A stretch of DNA of 64,000 nucleotides from Yamagishiella unicocca. Its lineage: Eukaryota > Chlorophyta > Chlorophyceae > Chlamydomonadales > Volvocaceae. Of the stretch, positions 1 to 11,100 are shown piece by piece; within the stretch, counting starts at the first letter, position 1, and the number at the start of each line of letters is the position of its first letter. The DNA lies in assembly GCA_003116995.1 (NCBI GenBank), contig BDSL01000065.1, positions 95,001-159,000 on the forward strand. Reading direction: 5' to 3'. The notes beneath the pieces are model-generated. The model saw only the letters and a list, made by a program, of their open reading frames with translations, made no database searches and had not been told where the DNA came from. The translations under genes and the position numbers were made by a program.

Positions 1-3000
1 CAGGACAGACGGCACCCTTGTATTGCGGTCTGCCGCTATCGGACCCGTCTCCCCAGCAGCATCAGGCGCCCGTTCTGGCACCTCGCGCCCCCTCCCTTTC
101 CCTCCCATCTCCCCCCACACAAGCAGGGGAATACCCATACACCCATACACACGCCCACCTGGCCGTCTCCCGACATGAGCATCATCCGGTCCATGGCCCT
201 CAGCACGTCGGGTCTCGGCTGGTGTATTGACAGCAGCACGTTGACACCCCCCCCCGCCAGCCCCGCCAGCACCTCCACCACCCGGGCCGCGTTGGTGGAG
301 TCCAGCCCCGTGGTGGGCTCGTCCAGCAGCAGCAGCCCGGGCCGAGTCAGCAGCTCCACGGCGATGGACACACGCCGCTTCTCGCCGCCTGGCAGGGGGA
401 GGGTGCGGGAGGGGGTGGTGTGGTGAGGCGCAATGGGGGACAACGGTCAAAGCGAGGAGGCAGGGGACGGGTGCTGTTGGCGGGGGGGGGATGCGGAGGT
501 GAGGGCCGGAGGTACGACAACACCTCCTCACACGCCCAGTTGCGGCACCATATCCTCCAGCGTATTACACCCCTCCCACAAGTAACCCTAAAACCCCAAC
601 CCCCAAAACCCAAGAAATCTCGCCCCCTAAAACCCAAGAAACCTCACCCGACAGCCCGCGCACGAACTCGTCGCCTATGAGGCTGCGCGACACCCTCGTC
701 AGCCCCAGCTCCGAAACCACCGCCGCCACCCGCGCCGCCGCCGGCGAGCCGGGCCCCGTGCCCTGCGCCGCCAGCGCCGCCGGCAGCCGCAGCGCCGCAT
801 GGAAGACCAGGTACTCGGAGACCGTTGACGTGCCGGGCAGCACAATGTCCTGGGCCACGTAGCCGCAAACCTGGCGGTTGGGGCGGTTGGGGTGGTTGGG
901 AGGGCGGTTGGGGGTTGCTGAGGAACGGCGGTTGGAATGAGGCCGGGCGGAGTGCCGCCACCACGCTGCTACCAGACACCTCGACACCACCCCCGCTGTT
1001 GGCTCCTCGCAGTCCCTCCCTGGAGTTGACCGCGGACCCTCAAGCGGGTCGCGCGCATCCCTCCTGCCCACCACCACCCCCACTTCCCCCGCCCCCCCCC
1101 ACACACCCTGCGCCAACTATCCTGTCCCGTAAAACGGTTTTTATACACCCCCCCACACCCTCGCCGCCGCACCTTCCTCAGCTGCACCGCGCCCACTCGG
1201 TGCCCGTTGATCCTGATCTCGCCGCTCACTCCGCCGCCGATACCGTGCCGCCGGCCCGCCAACACGTCCATGAGGGTGGTCTTGCCTGCGGGGGGAGCGA
1301 GGGTGGTTGGGGCGGTTGGGGTGGTTGGGGGAGAAGTCCAGGTGGGTATGGGGGCGTCTTTGGGAGCATTGGGTCCCGCAGGTGGTGCCGGGATCAGCCG
1401 TGAGGAGCCGCAGCGGTGCCGCCCTGCCTGCTGACAGCAACCTCCTCCCCCCAGCTCAAACCATCCCCCACCCCCCTCCAACATCCCCCCCCATCCCCCT
1501 CCACCACCCCCCGCCCACCTGCCCCACTGGGCCCGACGATGGCGAACAGGCAGCACTTGCCGGAGCCCACGAAGCCGCCGCCGCCCGCCCCGCCCAGGGC
1601 AGCCGTCGCGGGGTCGACATGCAACCCGCCGGCAGCGGCGGCGGCGGCGGCGGCGGCGCCGCCGCGGCGGCGGAAACGCGACATCGCCGCCGGCGTCAGC
1701 CCCAGTCGCGAAAAGATACCCCCCGCGCCAATGCCGCCGCGTTCGGGAGGGACCATGGAGAGAGGCTGTACGACAGGGTTGCCGTACGGCGCGACCGTCA
1801 CGGCATGGTCGCCGTTGGCCGCCGGCCTGCGGGGGTTGGCGGCGGCGGCGGCGGCGGCGGTGGCGGCGGCGGGGGAAGAGATACCCGGCCATCCTACGAC
1901 GTGGATGACCGACGAGCCCGCCGCCACCGCCGTCGGCGATGAGCCGTTGCCTGTTGACAGCGATGCCTCTGGACTGGCCGGCGACGGGTTGTGACCGCCG
2001 CCGCCGCCGCCGTCACTGCCACCCTTCGGCGAGCCCAGCTGCAGGGAGGGCGGCGGCGGCGGCGCCGGGCCGCTGATTCCGCTGACGGACTGGAGCACGT
2101 AGCGCACCCTGCCCCGGCCCAGCGACACCCGCACGGAGATGTTCTCCCACGACAGCACCATGCCACATGTGGCGCCGTCGGCGCCGCCGCTGCCGTACCG
2201 AAGCTGTGGCGGCGACGGCGCCGCCGCCTGCTGGCTCAGCCACGATCCCAAGCTGCTGCCGAAGCCGGCGGCGGCGCCGCCGGCGAGGGGTGTCGCCGCC
2301 GCCGCCGCCGCCGCCGGCACCAACGCCTGCGGCGACTGCTGTGCCGCCGGAGCCCTGGCCGCCGCCGCGGGCAGCGACGGCGGCAGCGGCAGCAGCAACG
2401 ACTCCATCGACTCGGAGTGCCCCAGCACCGACCTCGCCTCATCTACCTCGCGCTCCTCCTCATCCGAGCCCGGCTCCGGAACCAGGAATGGCTCTGCTTC
2501 GGCGCCGGCGCCTCCGGCGCCGGCTCCGCCGCCGCCGCCCCGCCGCCAGCGGCCGAATGCCCCGACGGCGGCGGCTGCAGCGCGCCCGGCGGCGGCAGTG
2601 GTGGCTTCCCAGGCGGTGCCAGCCCGTACCAGAATCCAGGCGACTGTACGACCAGTGAGATCCTCGAAGTCGTCCAGCAGCGTGTGTCCTGGCGGTTGGG
2701 GGGCACGTTGGAGTCAGTTGGGAGTTGTACCGGCGGTTGGCTGTCCCATGTGCGGGCCACGACCGTTCCCGCTCAGCCCGCAGCAGCGCCGTCGGCCCAA
2801 ACCATTGGGCACGGCTCCGAAACCAAGCCCCCCCCCCCCACTCACCCGAAAAGTACAGCAGGATGTACGTCAGGCCGCAGAACATCGCGCCCAGCACGCC
2901 CAGCATGATGACGTCCAGGTAGAACAGCTCATCGCTACGGATGAGTCCAGGGAGGGCGGAGCGGGGCCGGGGGCGAGAGCCTTCAGCACCACGATGATAA

Positions 3001-5125
3001 GGGTTTCAAGTGGGCAAGCTCGGCTCTCCAATACGGGCCCCGTTGCCATCTGAGGCCCGCCTGCCTATCGATCTATCTGCAAAACAAATATGCCAAATTT
3101 GGCAACCGACACAGGTACAAACCCCTCCCCGCTTTTTGCGCACAATCCCCCTCTCACTCGAATCCAAACTCCTTGAGGACTCCGTCGCCGCTGATGCGGA
3201 GCGGTGGCAGTGCGGAGGTGTTGATGGGCGCGGTGAAGGTGAAGTCGAGCGGGAAGTTGTGGAACTCGTTGATGGCTAGGGCCTGGTCGGGGGGGTGGGG
3301 GGGTGGGGGGGGGTACGAGGGGATGGGGCATAAGAACCGGAGGGGGTAGGAGGGGCAGGGAAGGAAAGCAAGGCGCGGTCGGAGGGCATCTAGTGGCCAT
3401 GTGGGTCGGTCCATTGCCGTGAACTTTCGATGCTCAGCAGCTCACCAAAACACACAACATCCCCCCCTCCCCGCGCGCACCTCGTATGCATAGTTGAAGA
3501 ACGACGCCCTGCTGATCCAGGCACAGTAGCCGGGCACCGACTCCTTGTTCAGCAGGAAGCCCCCGAACAGCAGCAGCAGCATCAGCGCCAGGCTGCCCAC
3601 CAGGTTGGCCACGGCGTTGGAGGGGGCGGCGGCGCCGATGGCCATGCACATGGTGGCGGCCGTGATGTTGGAGGACACCAGGATGCCTGCGGGCGGGGAG
3701 GGGTTGCAAGGAAAACCCGTTTACGAAAGACAAACCGTTTTGAGATGCATGCTGGAGAACTCGGGGGGGGGGGGCCGCGGGGAGGGGCGGGGCAGGCAGG
3801 AGTTATCGGGCCCTTTCGCAGCCCCGCCCTCCCTGGAGAGAGCCTACGCCACCACCCGGCTGCTGCTGGTCTCCCCCGGTGCCCCCATGACCCTCCGGTT
3901 CTTAGGACTCCCACCCGCGGCGCTGTCTCGCTCCATTCGGCGCCTCCGTGACCCCCTCCTCCCCCCCGTCCCGCCGCATGACGGTGTCGATCCATTCCTA
4001 CTGATCTAGTACCTGCCGACCAGCGGGTTCCTCTCCCCCCTATGAACCCAAAGTCCCCTCCCGCCCCCACCTATGAACCAGATGATGCAGGTGGCGCAGG
4101 AGGGGTGCAGCCCCACCATCCAGAAGGTGAACAGCGCGAAGAAGGTGGGCGGAAGCACGCGCATGGGCAGCAGGTCGAACAGCACCACGGCCCCGAAGTA
4201 GGCGGCTGAGGGGTGAGCGCGGGAGGGGAGGGGGGGGGAGGTGGTCAGGGGAGGAGGGGGGGGTTGAGGGGAGGCGTGAGGGGAGGAGTGAGGGGAGGAA
4301 GGAAGGGAGGGAAGGAACAGGGCGGTGCTGACGGCAGGGGGCTAAGGTGTTGAGGTGCGGAGGCGGGAGGCGGAATACAGAGGACGGTCAACTGAGCCCC
4401 TGATGACCCCTGGGTCGCTCCACACCAGATCCCACCGCTTCCTCCCTCCTCCTCCTCGCCCCCTCCCCCTCTGCAACTCAGCCCCCCCCCGCCCGGAATC
4501 TGCACACACGTGTGCCGTACACCCCGCTGGCCCGCTCCCTCATGAACAGCAGCTTCTCGTCCCGCCAGATGGGCAGCGACGACAGCGCCATGAGGCTGAG
4601 GTAGAGCAGCATGAAGAACAGCACGCCCAATCGGTTCTGGATGCCGGAGGTCTCGGTGCCTGAGCGGCGGGTTAGTTGGGCGGTTTTGGGGTGCACGGTT
4701 GGGCAGCGAGCGAGCGACGAAGGCCGTTGCGAATGCCCGGTTCGTAAGAGCAAGGCGTGTGATGGGAAGCGGAACCAAGAGGTGCGGAACTCGGTTAGCA
4801 ATAGGGGACACTTAAGCAGCATCACTAAGTAGGCGCCAGGGGCCAGGCACCGACCCACCGACCCACGGGTCCACGGACCCACGGGTCCACGGACCCAGTC
4901 GCGTCCTGTGCCGTAGAGACGCGTGCCCGCTGTACCCACCCGAGTTGTGGAAGATGAGGCCGAGGCACACCGCCACCGCCAGTGTGGCCGCGAAGTTGAG
5001 CGCCACGCTGAAGGGGTGTCGGTACGTGTTCCGCAGCAGCCGCCCGGACAGGGCCCGCAGCTGCAGCCAGTAGGAGGGGGAGTACTTGGGCGGAGGCAGC
5101 GGCAGCGGGCTGTCGGACAGCGCGG

Positions 5126-5156
<31 letters not shown>

Positions 5157-8100
5157 GCTGGAGAGGTAGGCGTCGGCCATGGCCGCGACTGACTCTCGGG
5201 GGGACCTGCGGCGGTGAGGGGGGGCGTATAAAAACTGGTTTACGCAACGGGACAGGATAGTTGGCGCATGGTCGTCGGACACCAAATTTATGGGCGCATG
5301 GGGGGGGGGAGGACGGTGGGGGGGGAAGGTTGGGGGGCGGGGGCGGGGGCCGAGTAAGCATTGAAGCCCCCTCCTGCCGGCCCGGGGTTTCCCCTCTCTC
5401 CTCCACCCCCCTGCCCTCTCCGCCCCTCTGCCCCCCTCGTCGCCACCAAACCCAGCCCCCTCCCTCCCTGGCTTGCTGCCCCCCTCACTTTATGACCAGG
5501 TCCAGGAGCCAGTCTGCGATGTTAACCCCCGAGCTGGGGTCGGGGGGGAGCAGGCCCATACCCAGGGACGAAAAGTGCGCAGCCGCCGCTGCCACGTCAC
5601 CGCCGTACACCACGCGGCCGTCTCCCGACATGAGCGTCATCCGGTCCATGGCCCTCAGCACGTCGGGTCTCGGCTGGTGTATTGACAGCAGCACGTTGAC
5701 CCCCCCCCCGCCAGCCCCGCCAGCACCTCCACCACCCGGGCCGCGTTGGTGGAGTCCAGCCCCGTGGTGGGCTCGTCCAGCAGCAGCAGCCCGGGCCGAG
5801 TCAGCAGCTCAACGGCGATGGACACACGCCGCTTCTCGCCGCCTGGCAGGGGGAGGTGCGGGAGGGAGGGTGCGGGAGGGGGTGGTGCGGGAGGGTTTCG
5901 AGGAAGACCCGTGGATGCGAGAAAAAACCGTTTAGAACAGACGTTTTGAGGGGGTGCGGGAGGGAGGGTGCGGGAGGGTGTGGTATGGTGTGGCGCAATG
6001 AGGGATAGGCCAAACCACAGTGCCAGGAATGCCGAAGGGGGCGGGGGGCGGTGGTGATGCGGGAGGGAGGGTGGTAGGTAGGTTGAGGGCGGGGGTGGGA
6101 TGAGCGGCGGTTTGAGAAGGCTGTGTGACAGTGACCGGCTCAATGACGACCCATGCAAGTGGCCGGCAGCCCATCCACCCACCCATCCTTACCGACTGCG
6201 GGGGGTTCGCCCTAGCGTCCCCTCCCTGGACCCACCTGACAGCCCCCGCACGTGCGCGTCCCCGATGTAGCTGTGCACCACCTTGGTCAGCCCCAGACGC
6301 CGCAGCAGCGACCACACGCGGGAGTCGCGCTGGCGCTGGGAGTGGCTGGCGGGGGAGGGAGGGGGTGCAACGAAAACACGTGTACGGGAGGGGGGGGCGA
6401 GGGGACGAAGAGGAGGGGTGAGGAGGGGGGGTGAGGAGGAGGGAGTGCGGAGGGGAGCGGCTGCCGCTTCAGGGCCTCCAAATGTGCATTGCCGCAACAG
6501 ATGATCCGGGCCCCCCTGCTGCTGCACCACTCCCGACCTCTGGGACGCACCACCCCCTCGGGTTTCCCCTCATACTCCTCTACGTCGTGTAGCAAGGCCT
6601 GCTCGCCATCCCTCCCCCATCGTCATCGCCCTTGGTTCGTCAGCCGTGGATTCGCGGCTTTAGTTTACCCCCCCCCCCCACCCCCACACATCCCGTCTGG
6701 CCCCCCCCCACGGGTCCACGGGTCTTCCACGGGTCTTCCGCGACCCCCCCCCCCCGGGGGTGACCCACCGGTGCGGTGGCAGCCTCAGCAGGGCGTTGAA
6801 CGCCAGGTACTCGAACACCGAGGTGGTGCCGGGCAGCACGTCGTCCTGCAGCACGTAGCCGCACACGGAGCGGATCTGCGGGGCGGGAGGGAGGGGGGCC
6901 GGAGGGGAGAGTGTTTTATAAATGCTGAGCTGAGCCGCGAAGTATACGTAGCGCGAGGAGACCGAGGAATCCGGAGTCAGTGCGGGGCGCCAATAGTTAC
7001 CGAAAGAAGCCCAGACTGGGTCCACGAGAAGCCAGAAGTCCAATTATGTAGCCGGCGGCCGCGCAGCGCTCCCATAGCCAGAAAGACGGTTGCGCCCCAG
7101 GGGAGTGTGTGCATGTGACGGATCTTCGGAAGGTGCGGATGGTCGACGGCCCGAGGACATCACTCATCACTCCTGGTTCATCCGTCCTTATTCGTTAATC
7201 AGATGGGAGGATGTGGAAGCCTATCGGCCCGCTGCTCGCTGCCCCTCTGCTCCCAACACACTTTGCTCCTCACCATGCCTTGCCCCCGGTAGCGCTGCCG
7301 TGGCTCTTGCAGCACCCACCCCCACTCCACTGGCATCCACGGGTCTTCCTCAAAACACTCCACCTCCCCCCCCGCCCCTCACCCCCGCCCCAACCTGCGC
7401 CGGCGTGACGATGTTTCCGTTGATTCGGATCTCCCCGCTGCGGCCCGGACCCGTACGGCGCCCCGACAGCATGTCCAGCAGCGTGGTCTTGCCTGCTCCA
7501 GGGGGGGGGCCGGAGGATGGTGTGTGTGTTTTGTGCGGTAATCGACGAAGACACGGGCGGACTACAGCGGCCCCCTTTGTGCCCTTGCCCGGCGCTGCCA
7601 CCACCAGCTCCCTAACCCCCCCTCCCAATTCCCCCCCAAAAACGCACATCCCCCTCTCCCTCCCCCTCCCCTCACCTGCGCCGCTGGGTCCCATGACCGC
7701 CTGCATGCCGCCGCCGCCGCCGACCCGGCCGCCCGACTCCTGCGTCCGGAGCACAAGGGGCGTTGCTACCGGCGCGGGGATAGGGAAGGTAAGCCAGGCT
7801 CTCTAGAAGTTTCGATTCGACACACGGCGCAAAACCCACCGACCCTACCCCCGCACCCCACCGTGGCCGCTGTCCCTCACACACCACACCTGCTTCCCCG
7901 GCCCCTCTCCGGCCCCTGCTTCCACATCCCCGCTCCCGCAGCCCCCCCCCTTTCCCCTCCCCCGCACCCGCAGCCCCTCCCCCCCCCTTCCCCCTTCCCC
8001 CGCCCCCGCACCCGCAGCCCCCCCGCGACGCCGCTGATGCCCCTCAGGATGTGCATCGAGCCGCCCGAGGCCTTCTGCACCCTCAGGTGCAGGTTGTGCC

Positions 8101-11100
8101 AGGACAGCACCACAGGGGCCGGCACGGACACGTAGCCGCCGGTGGCGTCATCGTCGTCATCGTCGTACCGGTCGTCGTACACGAGGGCGTGTTGCGGGTG
8201 GGCGGCGGTGTCGATCGTGGCGCCGTTCGGGGTCATAGGGCCCACCGCTGCGAGAGCAAGGGGTGAGGGGGAGGATGTGTTTTGGAGAGTAAGTCTGGGG
8301 GCGGGGGTGCCTAGCAGTGCCTAGCCTAGTAGGATTCTACCCCAGGTGGTTCTACCCCGTGTTCAAACCTTAACGGCTAAAACTCACGCAGCGCCCGTTT
8401 TCGCCGACTCCATATCCCGCCCCGGCCCCCTCCCTGCCTCGGTTTTCCTTCCCATGGCGGACCCACGGGTCTCCTCTTTCCCCCCCCCCCCACCTGCTTG
8501 CCCGGTACCGCTCCCCTCTGCCCCCTCCCCCTCACCCGAGTGCAGTAGGGGTACCGAGGCCCCATTGGCGCCGCCAGCAGCACGACCCCAGTCGCCGCCT
8601 CCTCGGCCTCGAGTGGCCCCGCCTCCGAAACCAGCCCGCCCTCCCCAGCCCCCGCCCTGCCCGCCGCCGCCTCCACCTCCTCCGCCGCCCCCCGGCTCGC
8701 TAGCCGCTGCCGCCGCCCAGGCATTCGCCAGGGCATTGTCCCTGTACGACAACCAGGCCGCCGCGACCATAAGGCCGGCCACTGAGATTCCGATCAGGAT
8801 CAACAGCGCCACCTGAACCGGGGAGGTGGGGCCGTGTGGTAGAGGTTTGGAGGGGTTTGGAGGGGTGTGGAGGGGTTTGGCAGGAGGAGGATCGTTGGAC
8901 CCGCCGGCTGCAGTACAGGGCGCGGAGGTGTGGTTTCGGGGCGCAAGTGGAACGGGGTGGAGGAGCAGAGGGGTGGACGACGGGTGCGCACCTCCGTGTG
9001 GGTGCGGATGTACGACGGTGGCGACGGCGGCGATGGCGACGGTGGTTGTGGCGGCGGCGGCAGCGGTGGCGGCGGCGACGGTGGCGGAGGTTGCGGCGGC
9101 GGGGGGTCATCATGGGGACCTGTGGGCAGGGGGGAGCGTGGGGGCAGGGGGGAGCGTGGGGGCAGGGGGGAGTGTCTTAGGGTTTAGGGTTTAGGGTTGA
9201 GACGTGGGGCACGTGAAGCGAGCAGCAGCCGCCGCCGCCGCAGCAGCAGTAGCAAAGTAGCAATCTAGTAGCACAGGAAGGCAGACACCTTCCGTACCTG
9301 GGCTGTATGGCGGCGCCGGCGGCGTGTACGGCGGTGACGGCGACGGCGAGGGCGGCCCCGGCGGCGGCATCCTGTAGATGCAGGTGCCTGTGACGCACTT
9401 CATGCCGAGTGACGCCACGTAGGAGCCCTCCTGGGTGATGTAGCACTGGAAGGCGCCGTCCGGTCCCTTGTTCAGCTTGCAGGCCAGCTTGAGCTTCTTG
9501 CCGGGGGAGGGGTAGGTGCCCGGCATGCAGTGGTGCATCCAGTAGGGGCTGCGGGGGGCAGCGAAGAAACGGAGGGGGGTTTCAAGGAAAACCCGTGGAT
9601 GCGAGAAAAAACCGTTTAGAAAAGACCGTTTCGAGGTGCATGCTGGAGGAGCGGAAACCCGTGAAATGAGGAGGGAAGGGAAAGCGAGTACGGGGGAAGG
9701 TTCGAAGGGAGGCTTTCAATGGGGACACAGGCATTACACGGCCCCCCGCTTCTTCACGATAAGCCCGCATTACGCTCAATACCCGCCAACCAACCCATTA
9801 CCCCTTCAACTCCCCATCCCCGACCCCCCGAGGTTATCCCCCACCAACCCCCCTCCCTCCCGGGGGTTATCGGTTATCGGTTATCGCTACCCACCCCCCA
9901 GGGTTTGCCCCTCCCCCCCCGCTCCCCCCTTCGCTCACGCGTTGGCCCCCGGGGGCTTGCCGCAGCTGCTCATGGTGTAGCCCGGGCACTTGGTCATGTA
10001 CGACGCAGGGCACCGTACGTCCGACTGGTCGCACGTGAACACCAGACAGTCGGACCCCGTCATGGGGCTTATGCAGGGGCCTTGGCGCCAGGAGCAGCCG
10101 CGAAACATGCCGTCCCAGACCCCGGGGTAGGCGTAGCTGCGTTGACGGGGTAAGAAATGACAGGTTACTGCCCGGGGGGGTGGAGGCGGTGAGAGACAGC
10201 CTGGCCGCCGGCCCCGGCTTGCAACGGGGGAGCAGGGGGCCGGGTGCCACCGAGTCGGCTAACCCCGCCCACCAACCTCCTTTGCCACAACTGCCCAAAC
10301 CCAAGCTCCCTCCGTGCCCCCCCCCATTGCCCCCCCCCTTCTCTGGCCCCCCCTTCTCTGCCCCCCCCTTCTCAGCCCCCCCCTTCTCTGGCCCCCCCTT
10401 CTCAGCCCCCCCCTTCTCTGGCCCCCCCCTGAGCCCCCACTGCGAGGCTCACTCGTATCGTGATGAGTTGAAGCAGCCGTCCTTGCCCGCCGGGTCGCAT
10501 GGGGTGTTATCGATGCTCTGGGGGGGGGGAGGAGGAGGAGGAAGGCAGGGTGGCGGGAGGGCGGTGCGGGGGGAGGGGGGGGAGGAAGGCAGGGTGGCGG
10601 GAGGGCGGTGCGGGGGGAGGCGGGGGAGGAAGGCAGGGTGGCGGGAGGGCGGTGCGGGGGGAGGCGGGTGACGACCGCACCCAAGGAGCTGGCTTGGGCG
10701 CTGCGGGTGCGAGCGGGCGCAGCGGGGGCGGGGCGGCAGCCTCCCACAGCTCCGAAACCAGACGACACCCCGCCCCCTCCTTCCCAGACCAAGGAGCTCC
10801 GAAACCAGCCGGCATCCCGTCCCCTCCTTCCCAGACCAAGGAGCTCCGAAACCAGCCGGCACTCCCAGCCCTTCCTCCCAGCAACCAGCAGCTCCGAAAC
10901 CAGCCCTTCCTCCCAGCAACGACCAGCTCCGAAACCAGCCCTTCCTCCCAGCCCTTCCTGCCAGCCCCAGCAGCTCCGAAACTAGCCGGCACCCTCCTCC
11001 CTGCTCCCAGCCCCAGCAGCTCCGAAACCGGCCGGCACGTCCCCTTCTTTCCCTTTCCGCCTCCTTGCCGTACATTGTCCGGCGTGCCCGCGCGCTCTAT

